64,000 nt of DNA from Marinobacter salicampi (GCF_011074795.1 NZ_JAAMPF010000031.1:62001-126000); one strand, 5' to 3'; counted from the first letter of the stretch, positions 1 to 8,349 are shown. Numbers and translations are program-made. Notes: generated by a model not told the origin, from the sequence alone.

Positions 1-26
1 ACGCCCGTCGACTGGGTAGAACTCAT
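1..26 (-). CDS. Possible start of ABC permease gene (partial)
   Basis: An ATG on the minus strand lies 65 bases after the stop of the substrate-binding protein gene and stays open for 8 codons to the window edge. In nitrate/sulfonate-type ABC loci the membrane permease commonly follows ATPase and binding protein, and no permease is otherwise present here, so this is a reasonable guess at its first codons. No strong ribosome binding site is visible. The identity rests on context only. Confidence 0.25.
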
Positions 27-56
27 GGGTGGAACGGCCTTTGGGTGGATGGTCGG

Positions 57-84
57 GCCGGTGCACGGGTTTACGTACACCGGC
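57..84. other. Inverted repeat between binding-protein and putative permease genes
   Basis: GCCGGTG and CACCGGC form a 7-bp GC-rich stem, extendable past one mismatch, directly after the stop of the substrate-binding protein. No T-run follows on the minus strand, so it is not a standard terminator. Hairpins at this place often stabilise binding-protein mRNA or reduce readthrough into the permease gene; that role is inferred. Confidence 0.45.
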
Positions 85-91
85 TACAGAT

Positions 92-1072
92 TCAGGGATT
101 GCGGTCCTGCTGCCAGGACAGGTCGAGCAGGGCGTCTACATCAAATTCGCCAGCGACCTGCAGAATATTCTGCTCCTGCATGATGCCGGCCAGCTCTTTC
201 ATCCGTGCGATGTCATCTTCAGTCAACCTGGCACTGAAGTCCTGGGTTTCGATGGCCGCCTCGATAACATCAACGCTGGCCATTTCACCGTGCTCCAGAG
301 TTTTAAGGGTCGGCTCCTTAATGAAGTAGTCGGTGATCAGGGGCGCTGCCTTGGCTGGCTCATTTTCCAGCATCTCGATGGCCTCGCGCTGGGCATCGAG
401 TGCTGCCCAGATGACGTCTTTGCGCTTCTCAAGTGTCTCGCCGGATGTGATGACCACCATGCACGGGAAAGGCCAGACTTCACCAATCTCATAGATCTGC
501 TCAACCGGGGCCACCAGCTGTGCGATCCGGTCGTAGGGCTCGAACAGGAAGGCTGCATCAACGCGCCCACCGACCAGAGACTGGACCGCAACCGCCGGGG
601 CCACACCCATGATGTTCAGGTCGGAAGGCTCAAGGCCTGCTTCTGACAGCATCACGCCTTTAAGCACGATATCGGCAGTGCTTCCCTGTTTCTGCGAGGC
701 GAGGTTTTTGCCCTTGAGGTCTTCAACCGACTCAATGCCTGAATCCTTGCGGACCAGCAACGAGTGATAGCCCCGCTGGGCGCCGCCAACGATTTTCAGA
801 TCCGCACCTTTTGAAACCCAGGTGAAGGCGTTGGAAAAACCAAGGACACCAATATCCAACTGGCCACCGACAATGGCCTTGATCAGGTCGGTACCGGAAG
901 TGAACTCGATAAGTTCAGCGTCAAGCCCGTGCTTCTCGTAAAGACCAGCCTCATAAGCCAGCATGGCCTGGGCATCATCCATTACGCGGACGTAGCCCAC
1001 TCTCAGGTTGTCAGCGGCAAAAGCTGTACTGGCCAAAATGGCGAGCAGGGGTATAAGTAACCAACGTTTCAT
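92..1072 (-). CDS. ABC transporter substrate-binding protein, nitrate/sulfonate/taurine (NMT1/SsuA-like) type
   Basis: A 326-residue periplasmic binding protein. Residues 1-19 are a signal peptide (KR, hydrophobic core, cleavage after AFA). The mature part has the type II two-lobe pattern of the SsuA/TauA/NMT1 family: LRVGYVRVMDDAQAMLAYEAGL at the start, then GTDLIKAIVGGQLDIGVLG, then VAVQSLVGGRVDAAFLFEP. It should capture a small solute, such as a sulfonate, nitrate or thiamine-precursor-like compound, for the ATPase encoded just upstream. The ligand cannot be told from sequence. The start overlaps the ATPase stop by 4 bases (ATGA), so the two are translationally coupled. Confidence 0.85.
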   Translation of the reverse strand: MKRWLLIPLLAILASTAFAADNLRVGYVRVMDDAQAMLAYEAGLYEKHGLDAELIEFTSGTDLIKAIVGGQLDIGVLGFSNAFTWVSKGADLKIVGGAQRGYHSLLVRKDSGIESVEDLKGKNLASQKQGSTADIVLKGVMLSEAGLEPSDLNIMGVAPAVAVQSLVGGRVDAAFLFEPYDRIAQLVAPVEQIYEIGEVWPFPCMVVITSGETLEKRKDVIWAALDAQREAIEMLENEPAKAAPLITDYFIKEPTLKTLEHGEMASVDVIEAAIETQDFSARLTEDDIARMKELAGIMQEQNILQVAGEFDVDALLDLSWQQDRNP

Positions 1073-1842
1073 GGGTGTGTTCCTTCTGGGTTTGAAGCCT
1101 GTTTATTGGAGCCTGCGTCAATTCCAAGGAGCTCAAGCACTTCCCGACGCTCAGCCGCGAAGGCAGAAAGGTCGTGAGTCTTGGGAATGTGGCCGAGGGT
1201 TATCTCTTTCAGAATGGTGGCTGGGCGATGGCTGAACACCATCACCCGGTCTGCCAGATAAAGAGCCTCGTCAACGTCGTGGGTAACGAGCAGCACCGTA
1301 GGGCGCTCTTCCTCGATCAGATCTTTCAATACACTTTGCAGGGTCATCCGGGTCAGGGCATCCAGGGCCCCGAAAGGTTCGTCAAGAAGCAGAACCTGCG
1401 GCCGCGCGATAAAGGCCCGGGCCAGGGCCGTGCGCTGGCGCATACCCCCTGAAACCTGGTGGGGGTAATAGTCCTCAAACCCTGGCAGCTCTACCTTGGC
1501 CAGCCAATTTCCAGCCTCGGCCAGAGCTTCTTTCCGGGGCCTGCCCTGAAACTCAAGGGCCAGGGCAACATTCTCAAGCAATGTCATCCAGGGGTAGAGT
1601 GCATGCTCCTGAAAAACAAGCGTACGCTGCGGTGAGGGCTCGGTAATAGGTTTGCCCTCAACCAGCAATCTGCCGGAGAAAGGTGATTCGAGCCCTGCAA
1701 CCATATGCAGCAGAGTCGATTTTCCACAGCCAGAGGGGCCAACCAGGGCAACAATTTCACCAGTCTCGACCCGGGTGTCAAAGTGCCTGATTACCTCAAG
1801 GCTGCCAAAGGTCTTGGTGACCTGCTCGAATTGCAACTTCAT
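1069..1842 (-). CDS. ABC transporter ATP-binding protein, SsuB/TauB-like
   Basis: A 257-residue cytoplasmic ATPase energising uptake with the binding protein that overlaps its 3' end. Walker A is GPSGCGKST near residue 35, the ABC signature is VSGGMRQR near 130, Walker B is VLLLDEPFGALDALTR, and the H-loop is VLLVTHDVDEAL. The DEPFGALD form is typical of the nitrate/sulfonate/taurine subfamily. It is first in a minus-strand operon running ATPase, binding protein and presumably permease off the window edge. Upstream is a short AT-rich region with a palindrome at 1854-1869, and then the chaB terminator. Confidence 0.88.
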   Translation of the reverse strand: MKLQFEQVTKTFGSLEVIRHFDTRVETGEIVALVGPSGCGKSTLLHMVAGLESPFSGRLLVEGKPITEPSPQRTLVFQEHALYPWMTLLENVALALEFQGRPRKEALAEAGNWLAKVELPGFEDYYPHQVSGGMRQRTALARAFIARPQVLLLDEPFGALDALTRMTLQSVLKDLIEEERPTVLLVTHDVDEALYLADRVMVFSHRPATILKEITLGHIPKTHDLSAFAAERREVLELLGIDAGSNKQASNPEGTHP

Positions 1843-1853
1843 ATATCAATCCA

Positions 1854-1869
1854 GAATATCTATATATTC
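1854..1869. promoter_or_regulatory. AT-rich palindrome upstream of the ABC operon
   Basis: GAATAT-ctat-ATATTC is a perfect 6-bp inverted repeat 12 bases before the ATPase start codon, in a short AT-rich leader. A second partial inverted repeat, TGAGA...TCTCA, lies at 1874-1889. Position and symmetry suit an operator or promoter region for the transporter. The regulator is unknown, and AT-rich DNA forms such repeats by chance. Confidence 0.3.
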
Positions 1870-1920
1870 ATTTTGAGAATATCATCTCAGTATTTTATAA
1901 CTAAAAATGACGATAGAAAA

Positions 1921-1966
1921 CCCCTGAACAGGGGTGCCCTTCTTAAAAGGCACAACTGTTCAGGGG
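1921..1966 (-). terminator. Rho-independent terminator of chaB
   Basis: Arms 1921-1938 and 1949-1966 pair over 18 positions with two central mismatches (CCCCTGAACAG with CTGTTCAGGGG, plus GTGCC with GGCAC). On the minus strand the stem is followed by TTTTCTATCG. It lies 48 bases after the chaB stop and should separate chaB from the ABC operon on the same strand. Confidence 0.75.
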
Positions 1967-2013
1967 TAGATCCGGGGCAACTGATATATGGAGGCTCTCA
2001 AAAGAAAGGTGGG

Positions 2014-2244
2014 TCAGGAATCTTTCTTTACCCAACGGTCGCCTTCTTTTTTATACTCGTTCTTCACCGCTGACCAGGCAACCTTATGGGCGGTTTCTTC
2101 CCGACCGGAATTGCCCCGGCGATCCTCCGGGTCATCGTATTCGTCCCATGCGGAGTTGAAGGCCTTCATATAGATTTCCTGGGCGTGGCTGGGAAGGTTG
2201 TCTTTGACGTTATCGGGTAGCTCGGATTTCTTGTCATAAGGCAT
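2014..2244 (-). CDS. chaB: ChaB family protein
   Basis: A 76-residue protein of the ChaB family, small cytoplasmic proteins named from the E. coli chaA-chaB cation-exchanger locus, whose biochemical role is unsettled. Family features are clear: LPSHAQEIYMKAFNSAW, then EETAHKVAWSAVKNEYKK, and a lysine-rich end (WVKK). The frame is open another 69 codons upstream, but the ATG at 2244 is preceded by AAGGAG at good spacing and matches the family start, so the shorter form is chosen. No chaA is nearby; chaB here is a single gene with its own terminator. Confidence 0.9.
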   Translation of the reverse strand: MPYDKKSELPDNVKDNLPSHAQEIYMKAFNSAWDEYDDPEDRRGNSGREETAHKVAWSAVKNEYKKEGDRWVKKDS

Positions 2245-2513
2245 ATGGATCTCCTTTTCACATTCACCTGTTTCACGTGTAAAAACGCAGTGGCCAGCCT
2301 GATCCGTTACGTTACGGGAGGGAGCCGTAAAAAGAGTAACGTGCAAAGGTTCCAGGGTTCCAGCCTGTATGTACCGGTCTGTTGGTAAAAAATTTTGAGC
2401 GAGGCTTTCGGAGCGCCATGCCGCCGAGCTAAACTCAGGCACAAACAGCACGCCTCACCTGTCGTTTCAGGTGTGAATGTCTGAACCCTTCCCGTTCGTG
2501 GCAGAAACCTATC

Positions 2514-3335
2514 GTGTTTTTATACCGTTTTCTCAAGGCGTACACGCTTAAGCTGACGCATGCTGTTGTTCTGATCACAAGCTCCATGAGCGTTGCTGCC
2601 ATTGAGTTGCGTTTGAGTGATGCGGAGCTGACGGTTGTCGGACAGAAAGTCTTCCAGAACGAGTGTGCGGGCAAGACCTCGTGTCTGGTGCACTGGAACA
2701 AGGGCGAGGCTTTTCCGTCTCTCGGTATAGGGCATTTTATCTGGTACCCGACCGATGTCAGCGGGCGGTTCGTCGAAAGCTTTCCGGACCTGATTGCTTT
2801 CATGCAGCATCGGTCGGTCGCATTGCCCCAGGTGCTGCAGGGCCTTGAACCCTTTGACGCACCCTGGCCAGACCGCGATGAGTTTCTGCAAGTAAGCGAC
2901 AGTGCCGAAGTTGATAGCCTGCGCCAGTTTCTTGTCCAGACCAGCGGCCTACAGGCGGAGTTTATGTTTGGTCGTGCCCAGCGGTCCATTGAGCGCGTCA
3001 TTGCAGCGGTGATCCCCCAAGACCGCGAACTGATCCGCCGTAGGCTGGAGGCCCTGACATCGACGCCGGGAGGGGTATATGCATTGATCGACTACGTGAA
3101 CTTCAAGGGCGAGGGACTCTCGAATCAGGAGCGCTACAATAACCAGGGCTGGGGATTACTTCAGGTCTTGCAGGCCATGGGTGAAGGCGGAACAGATCCG
3201 GCAACTGCCTTGCTGGCGTTCCGCGATGCTGCCGGACAAATGCTCACCCGGCGGGCCAATAATGCAGATAAAGCCATCGAAAAAGAGATTTGGCTGCCCG
3301 GCTGGCTCAAGCGACTCGAGACCTACCGGAACTGA
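2514..3335 (+). CDS. Secreted protein of unknown function with a lysozyme-like GIGH motif
   Basis: A 273-residue protein not assigned to a characterised family. Residues 10-29 form a hydrophobic signal sequence ending SVAA, so it is probably exported. After it come NECAGK...C (Glu50, Cys51, Cys57, a possible disulfide) and WNKGEAFPSLGIGHFIWYP (residues 61-79). The Glu followed about 20 residues later by GIGH resembles the catalytic start of T4-type lysozymes (Glu11...GIGH), which suggests a lysozyme-like fold; this is inference. The rest is rich in charged helices. The chosen start is GTG; no good ribosome binding site is visible and the frame is open further upstream, so the N-terminus is uncertain. 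Confidence 0.6.
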   Translation: MFLYRFLKAYTLKLTHAVVLITSSMSVAAIELRLSDAELTVVGQKVFQNECAGKTSCLVHWNKGEAFPSLGIGHFIWYPTDVSGRFVESFPDLIAFMQHRSVALPQVLQGLEPFDAPWPDRDEFLQVSDSAEVDSLRQFLVQTSGLQAEFMFGRAQRSIERVIAAVIPQDRELIRRRLEALTSTPGGVYALIDYVNFKGEGLSNQERYNNQGWGLLQVLQAMGEGGTDPATALLAFRDAAGQMLTRRANNADKAIEKEIWLPGWLKRLETYRN

Positions 3336-3442
3336 TGTTTCAGGTCGTTTAGAGCGGCACATCACTTGCATGCAGCGTTGAGACTGTTTCTTTATACTGT
3401 AAAAACCCTATATTTCAAACGTCTCTATAACCAGGAGCTCCA

Positions 3443-4780
3443 ATGGACGCATCATTGACGGAAATTTTGAATAAAGTAAAAGCACGGGATCCAGATCAAC
3501 CGGAATTCCACCAGGCTGTTGAGGAAGTCCTGGACAGCCTCGCGCCTTTTCTTAAGGAACACCCCGAGTGTCAGGACCAGAATCTCCTTGAGCGTATGCT
3601 GGAGCCTGAGCGTGTCATCCAGTTCCGGGTTTCATGGGTAGACGACAATGGCAAGGTACAGGTCAACAGGGGCTACCGCGTGCAGATGTCCAGCGCTATA
3701 GGGCCCTATAAAGGAGGGCTACGGTTTCATCCGTCGGTCAATTTGAGCATTCTCAAGTTCCTCGCATTTGAGCAGGTGTTCAAAAATGCCTTGACCACGC
3801 TGCCGCTAGGTGGTGGGAAAGGTGGCTCTGATTTTGACCCGAAAGGGAAAAGCGACGGCGAAGTCATGCGGTTCTGTCAGGCTTTTATGACCGAGCTTTA
3901 CCGTCATATCGGTGCGGATGTCGATGTTCCGGCGGGTGACATTGGCGTGGGTGGTCGGGAGGTGGGCTACCTTTACGGGATGTATCGCAAACTGAGTAAC
4001 CAGGTGACCGGGGCTCTGACCGGCAAGGGTGTCAGCTTTGGCGGTAGTCTTATCCGACCTGAAGCGACCGGCTACGGTCTAATCTATTTCGTTGAGGAGA
4101 TGCTCAAAACCCGGCACAAAAAACTCAGCGGTCTCAAAGTCGCTATTTCCGGCTCAGGAAATGTGGCCCAGCATGCGGCAGGTAAGGCAATTGAGCTTGA
4201 CGCACTGGTAGTCACTTTCTCTGATTCGGGGGGAACAGTCTACAACCCCAACGGCTTTACCTTAGAGCAGTGGCAGTACCTCATGGTGCTTAAGAACGAA
4301 AAACGGGGCCGGCTATCAGAACTCGCCGAAAAGTATGGTCTGGAGTATGAGAAGGGCGGCGTGCCCTGGAACTATCCCTGCGATGTGGCTTTGCCATGCG
4401 CAACCCAGAATGAGCTGGATGCATTCGCCGCCAGGACCCTTATAGAGAATGGTTGTTTCTGCGTTGCTGAAGGCGCCAACATGCCGAGCACTCTCGATGC
4501 CGTAGATGTGTTTCAGCATGCCGGAATTCTCTATGCCCCGGGTAAAGCATCCAACGCTGGTGGTGTTGCTGTCAGTGGTCTGGAGATGGCCCAAAATTCC
4601 ATGCGTCATCATTGGACAGAGGGTGAGGTTGATAACAAGCTCCATGAAATCATGATTTCGATTCACCATTGCTGTCAGCGTCATGGGGAAAAAGGTGACT
4701 CTGTGGATTACGTGAAGGGTGCTAACGTTGCGGGATTCATGAAGGTAGCGGATGCCATGCGTGCCCAGGGTGTGCTTTAG
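3443..4780 (+). CDS. gdhA: NADP-specific glutamate dehydrogenase
   Basis: A 445-residue hexameric (class I) glutamate dehydrogenase, which aminates 2-oxoglutarate to glutamate with NADPH and ammonia in the cytoplasm. The length is normal. Visible signatures are GPYKGGLRFHPSVN (near residue 90), the catalytic-lysine segment PLGGGKGGSDFDPKG (near 120), DVPAGDIGVGGREVGYLYG (near 160) and the nucleotide fold SGSGNVAQHAAGKAIELDA (near 235). The ATG is preceded by CCAGGAGCTCC. It is probably a single-gene unit; the next gene starts 37 bases downstream with its own ribosome binding site. Confidence 0.96.
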   Translation: MDASLTEILNKVKARDPDQPEFHQAVEEVLDSLAPFLKEHPECQDQNLLERMLEPERVIQFRVSWVDDNGKVQVNRGYRVQMSSAIGPYKGGLRFHPSVNLSILKFLAFEQVFKNALTTLPLGGGKGGSDFDPKGKSDGEVMRFCQAFMTELYRHIGADVDVPAGDIGVGGREVGYLYGMYRKLSNQVTGALTGKGVSFGGSLIRPEATGYGLIYFVEEMLKTRHKKLSGLKVAISGSGNVAQHAAGKAIELDALVVTFSDSGGTVYNPNGFTLEQWQYLMVLKNEKRGRLSELAEKYGLEYEKGGVPWNYPCDVALPCATQNELDAFAARTLIENGCFCVAEGANMPSTLDAVDVFQHAGILYAPGKASNAGGVAVSGLEMAQNSMRHHWTEGEVDNKLHEIMISIHHCCQRHGEKGDSVDYVKGANVAGFMKVADAMRAQGVL

Positions 4781-4817
4781 GTCAGCACAAAGTGCCTGGT
4801 TTGGCCGGAGTGGGCTT

Positions 4818-5405
4818 ATGAAAATCGGTATCTTTATCTTTGATCAGGCAGAGGTGCTGGATTTCTCGGGCCCGTTCGAAGTTTTTTCCACCGCAGCCCG
4901 CCTTTGTGAAGAAGATGAGACGCCTTTTGACGTATTTCTCATTGCAGAAACGGCTGCCGCCGTTTCTGCGCGGGCCGGCTTCCGAGTGCTACCAGATTAT
5001 TGCTTTGATGATCATCCGGAACTCGATCTTCTCATCGTTCCAGGTGGTGTTCATACCGCTGAGATGGAAAAGTCCAGGGTTATCGACTGGATCGCCAGCC
5101 AGGGCCGGAGCGCTGGACTGGTTGCCTCTGTGTGCACAGGAGTATTTCTGCTGGCCCAGGCGGGACTGGTCCGGGACCAACCGGTGACCACCCACTGGGA
5201 GGACATTCCGAACCTGAAAGCCCGCTACCCCGGTCTGGATGTTATTGCCGGCGTGCGATGGGTGGATCAGGGCAACAGAGTGACATCGGCTGGTATTTCG
5301 GCCGGGATCGATATGAGCCTACATTTGGTGAGCCGGATACACAGTCAGGCACTGGCCGAGCGGACCGCCCACCAGATGATGTTTTCATGGACAGGGAATC
5401 CTTAA
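4818..5405 (+). CDS. DJ-1/PfpI family protein (GATase1-like)
   Basis: A 195-residue cytoplasmic protein of the DJ-1/PfpI superfamily, in the branch resembling the N-terminal domain of GlxA-type AraC regulators and isonitrile hydratases. It starts KIGIFIFDQAEVLDFSGPFEVF, has LDLLIVPGGVHT near residue 75 and the nucleophile elbow ASVCTGVFLLAQAGL near 105 with the expected cysteine, followed by TTHWED. There is no DNA-binding domain, so it is a stand-alone domain. The ATG at 4818, after GGAG, fits the family N-terminus; an earlier start at 4752 would overlap gdhA. The substrate is unknown. Confidence 0.82.
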   Translation: MKIGIFIFDQAEVLDFSGPFEVFSTAARLCEEDETPFDVFLIAETAAAVSARAGFRVLPDYCFDDHPELDLLIVPGGVHTAEMEKSRVIDWIASQGRSAGLVASVCTGVFLLAQAGLVRDQPVTTHWEDIPNLKARYPGLDVIAGVRWVDQGNRVTSAGISAGIDMSLHLVSRIHSQALAERTAHQMMFSWTGNP

Positions 5406-5478
5406 ACTCATACCTTACAAAAACTTATCAATGGTAGTGGGCATCTGCCCCTGTTCGTGACCAACATGGAGTTACAGA

Positions 5479-5895
5479 ATGGTCAAGCCAAAACCGGACG
5501 AGTCAAAGATGCCCCAGGTCACTTTGGTGGCCTTTAGTGCGCTTGCGCTGTTCTTTCTCGGGAACTACCTGGCACGGTACGTCCTGGGGCTGTCGGGTTT
5601 AATGCTGACACTGGTGATAGCCCTGGGGATAGGCCTGGTTATGGGCTTCTCGACAGCTCGCATACTCAGACGCTACCCCTCGGGCGCAGAGCGAGCGAGG
5701 CTGCTCTGGATATACGGGGGCGGACTTGGGGCTCTGTTTTTTGCCTGGGCGGGGTTTGTATTCCTGAGCGAAGGCTTTAATGAGTCGGATCTGCTTCTGC
5801 TGATGCTGCACTATTTGCCGTATCCGGTATTTGCGTTTCTTTTCCTGTCCAACTTTTACTTCAGCCGGTTCTTGCCTAAGTCGGACAGGAACTGA
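5479..5895 (+). CDS. Small integral membrane protein, unknown function
   Basis: A 138-residue hydrophobic protein with about four predicted membrane helices (roughly residues 13-34, 36-58, 76-96 and 104-128), separated by a short basic loop (RILRRYPSGAERAR). It begins with a charged MVKPKPDESK segment. I do not recognise the family. It ends 11 bases from the convergent RIO kinase gene, with no room for a terminator. Coding potential is supported by the clean membrane topology and the GGAG 9-12 bases before the ATG. Confidence 0.65.
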   Translation: MVKPKPDESKMPQVTLVAFSALALFFLGNYLARYVLGLSGLMLTLVIALGIGLVMGFSTARILRRYPSGAERARLLWIYGGGLGALFFAWAGFVFLSEGFNESDLLLLMLHYLPYPVFAFLFLSNFYFSRFLPKSDRN

Positions 5896-5906
5896 ATGGC
5901 TGCCGC

Positions 5907-6767
5907 CTAGTCGTCATCCTCTTCGGCATCACGCATTCGGTCAAGACGCTCGAGCTCTTCTTCTTTTGCAGCGTCAATGACCGCCATAAGCTCATCAACA
6001 TTGGCGCTGGTGGTGTCGTGCTCGAAGCGGCCTGTCAGCTTGCTGTCCGGATGCAGGTCGCCGGTCTCGTAGAGCGCCCAGATTTCCTTACCGTAATCCG
6101 TGGCCATCAGCTCCGGGGCGAAACGTCCAAAGTAACGCCGCATGTTGTCAACGTCCCGCTCGAGCATCTGCTCGGCACTGTTGTTGCCTGATGCGTTAAC
6201 AGCCTGGGGCAGGTCAATAATAACGGGCCCGCTCGGGTCTACCAGCACATTGAATTCTGAAAGGTCACCGTGAATGAGGCCGGCGCAGAGCATGCGCACA
6301 ACATCGGAGAGAACCTTTGCGTAGTATTCCCTGGCCTGTTCCGGGGTGAGCGTTACATCATCAAGCCGGGGAGCTGCCTTGCCATCTTCGTCGGCAATCA
6401 TTTCCATCAACAGCACGCCGTCCACAAAACCGAGCGGCTCCGGCACCCTGACACCTGCGCCAGCAAGCCGGTACAGGGCGTCCACTTCAGCGCTCAACCA
6501 GGCGTCTTCCTGTTCTTTCTGGCCGTAACGGGTTTTTTTGCCCATGGCTCTCGCCTGGCGGCTGTTACGAACCTTCCGGCCTTCCTGATATTGAACAGCC
6601 TGTTTGAAGCTGCGCTTCTGGGCTTCCTTGTAGACTTTCGCGCACCGTACTGAGGAACCGCACCGCACGACATAAACCTGTGCTTCCTTGCCACTCATCA
6701 GTTGGAACAGAACTTCGTCCACCATGCCATCATCAACGAGGGGCTGTAATCTCTTCGGTATTTTCAT
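5907..6767 (-). CDS. RIO1-type serine protein kinase
   Basis: A 286-residue atypical protein kinase of the bacterial RIO family. Features are the nucleotide loop GKEAQVYVVRCG (residues 27-38), the ATP-binding lysine in CAKVYKE (Lys45 region), the hinge MEMIADEDG, the catalytic loop LIHGDLSEFNVLVD (Asp168) and the metal-binding IIDLPQAV (Asp185), all conserved, so it is probably active. It ends in an acidic tail (DAEEDDD). The start at 6767 is preferred: AAAAGG precedes it closely and family members begin near MKxPKRLQPLVDDG. An in-frame ATG exists at 6833. Bacterial substrates are largely unknown. Confidence 0.88.
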   Translation of the reverse strand: MKIPKRLQPLVDDGMVDEVLFQLMSGKEAQVYVVRCGSSVRCAKVYKEAQKRSFKQAVQYQEGRKVRNSRQARAMGKKTRYGQKEQEDAWLSAEVDALYRLAGAGVRVPEPLGFVDGVLLMEMIADEDGKAAPRLDDVTLTPEQAREYYAKVLSDVVRMLCAGLIHGDLSEFNVLVDPSGPVIIDLPQAVNASGNNSAEQMLERDVDNMRRYFGRFAPELMATDYGKEIWALYETGDLHPDSKLTGRFEHDTTSANVDELMAVIDAAKEEELERLDRMRDAEEDDD

Positions 6768-6994
6768 AGAACCTTTTCGGGTGGCGGCCAATGCCTTGCG
6801 AATGTTTGGCTTTACGCCAGAGTATAGTGCCATCTTACCTGAAAATCCTGAAACTGACTCCCTTCACTCTATCAGACGGCACAGAGGCTGAAAGTGAGCC
6901 TGAGCAACTTTGTTTGGCAACCCACGGGCTTTTTTGTAGGGTAGAAAGGAGTAGCGGAAGTCTACGTTCACGATCAGGCAAGGGAGGTACGCCT

Positions 6995-7534
6995 ATGAAA
7001 CCCGCGAAAAGTTTATCCGGCGAAAAAATAGACCATAAGGCAACGGCCATCTTCGATAATGAAGCGGATGCCGAAAAAGCGGCTTGGGCAGTTCTCGATG
7101 CCACCAGTCTTGAAGACAATCAGGTTTTCGTAATCAGGCCAGAGGACCATGACGAGAACAGGGAACTCAAACTTGAGCCGGAGCCGACGGGTATGTGGAA
7201 AACCATGATCCGGTCCCATATCTGGCTGGGATTGGCTGGCGCTGGCGCTGGCGTGGTACTGATACTTGTACTGAGCGCTCTCGGCATACCCTTCATCACC
7301 CAGAACTTCGTGGTCGCCCTGGCCCTGGCAGTGGCGTTCCTGGCAGTCATCGGTATGATGTTTGGGGGACTTGTCACCAGTCGCCCAGATCACATGCCCT
7401 ACATGGCCAAAGCCAACTCAGCCCTGCAAAAGGGTCAATACGTCCTGACGGTGCATGCAGCGACAGCTGCTCAGCTAAAAGAAGCCAAAGCGGAGCTTAA
7501 CAAGAAGCACATCAAGGCGATTCGAACACTCTGA
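6995..7534 (+). CDS. Membrane protein with N-terminal soluble domain, unknown function
   Basis: A 179-residue protein. Residues 1-65 form a soluble domain (ATAIFDNEADAEKAAWAVLD) of the kind seen in DUF1269/general-stress-17M-like proteins. Two hydrophobic helices follow (about 78-98 and 104-124), the first with a glycine-alanine repeat (LAGAGAGVV) typical of that group, then a short C-terminal soluble part (VLTVHAATAAQLKEAKAEL). The ATG at 6995 is preceded by GGGAGG; an earlier in-frame start at 6791 would overlap the divergent RIO gene. Function is not known. An inverted repeat follows at 7615-7647. Confidence 0.7.
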   Translation: MKPAKSLSGEKIDHKATAIFDNEADAEKAAWAVLDATSLEDNQVFVIRPEDHDENRELKLEPEPTGMWKTMIRSHIWLGLAGAGAGVVLILVLSALGIPFITQNFVVALALAVAFLAVIGMMFGGLVTSRPDHMPYMAKANSALQKGQYVLTVHAATAAQLKEAKAELNKKHIKAIRTL

Positions 7535-7614
7535 GCCTGGCTGACGACGCGGTATCGTGGACTCTGAACAAGGCCGGGTGACCGCAAGCACAGACACAGA
7601 AATGACAATGCCAG

Positions 7615-7647
7615 GCGATTGGTTCGCGGTGACAGCGAACCAATCGC
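7615..7647. terminator. Perfect 13-bp inverted repeat between convergent genes
   Basis: GCGATTGGTTCGC and its exact complement GCGAACCAATCGC flank a 7-base loop. It lies between two convergent stops (7534 plus, 7668 minus), so it probably acts as a bidirectional transcription barrier, although no T-run follows on either strand. Confidence 0.55.
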
Positions 7648-7667
7648 GCCGGGCTCGTTACTGAACG

Positions 7668-8129
7668 TTATTTGAGGCGCTCAGGCAAGTGCTTGCGAAG
7701 CTCGCGGGTTCCCACCCGTGACAGGTCCTTGTTTATCTCCTCTGCCACTATGGCCTTCAGACTTGGTTTCATGGCGTGGCGAAGTTCGCCCAGAAAGGAG
7801 GGCGGCGCTACCACATACAGTTTCTCTATTTCACCACGGGCGCGTTCCTTTTCCAGCTTCTCCACTAACTCGCGAGCAAAACGCTGAATCTCCACGTCTT
7901 TTGCGTCGGTTGGCTCATCAACCATGCCTTTGGAAACACTTCCTGGTGCATACTTCTCACCCGGGCCGTCAGCCTCGAGGTCCCCCGTATGCATTCGACC
8001 TTCGGGGTTGGCCTCGGTTTCCAACTCGATAAGCTCGCCAGTGGGGCTATCGACACTAAAGAAACGAGCTTTACTGGCATCCGCAACCATAATCCGGACC
8101 TTGGGCATGGTGAAATGTGGATTGCTCAT
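7668..8129 (-). CDS. Host attachment family protein (COG5622-type)
   Basis: A 153-residue soluble protein of the family annotated as required for attachment to host cells. Typical signs are the early RIMVADASKARFFSV strand, which resembles a release-factor-like RNase H fold, the middle ...FARELVEKLEKERARGEIEKLYVVAPPSFLGELR, and the ending LRKHLP. The family name comes from Agrobacterium; in a free-living marine bacterium the role is probably different and unknown. The ATG at 8129 follows AAGGAGGG at ideal distance, so the 25-residue longer frame is not used. Monocistronic, with a perfect inverted repeat beyond its 3' end. Confidence 0.82.
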   Translation of the reverse strand: MSNPHFTMPKVRIMVADASKARFFSVDSPTGELIELETEANPEGRMHTGDLEADGPGEKYAPGSVSKGMVDEPTDAKDVEIQRFARELVEKLEKERARGEIEKLYVVAPPSFLGELRHAMKPSLKAIVAEEINKDLSRVGTRELRKHLPERLK

Positions 8130-8275
8130 GAAATCCCTCCTTGTGGACGTGACTGTCACAACTCCCGCGTGCTTTTCTGCACCTGGCAGAATACTAGCAC
8201 TCATTAGACTAGTGTGAGGCCGTGGTGGCTGGTCTTCAAGCCGGAGTGATTAAGCTGCTTTCACGCCTCGAGGGT

Positions 8276-8290
8276 TTAACGACCCGTTAA
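8276..8290. promoter_or_regulatory. Operator-like palindrome upstream of yfcG
   Basis: TTAACG-acc-CGTTAA is a perfect 6-bp inverted repeat with a 3-base spacer, 60 bases before the GST start and in the gap shared with the divergent host-attachment gene. Its position suits a repressor or activator site; no regulator is identified. Confidence 0.25.
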
Positions 8291-8349
8291 GCTGGGTGTA
8301 GGCTGAATGTGAGAAGGACCCCATTGAAGCAACCCAAGGAGAATCAGCC

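Noticed and set aside
2256..2476. Several short inverted repeats (for example CACCTG-tcgttt-CAGGTG at 2456-2473) between chaB and the next gene
   Set aside because: Only 6-bp stems without consistent spacing; could be chance, so not listed as sites.
7230..7255. GCTGGC repeats in the small membrane protein gene
   Set aside because: Codes for the Gly-Ala membrane motif expected in that protein type; only about three copies.
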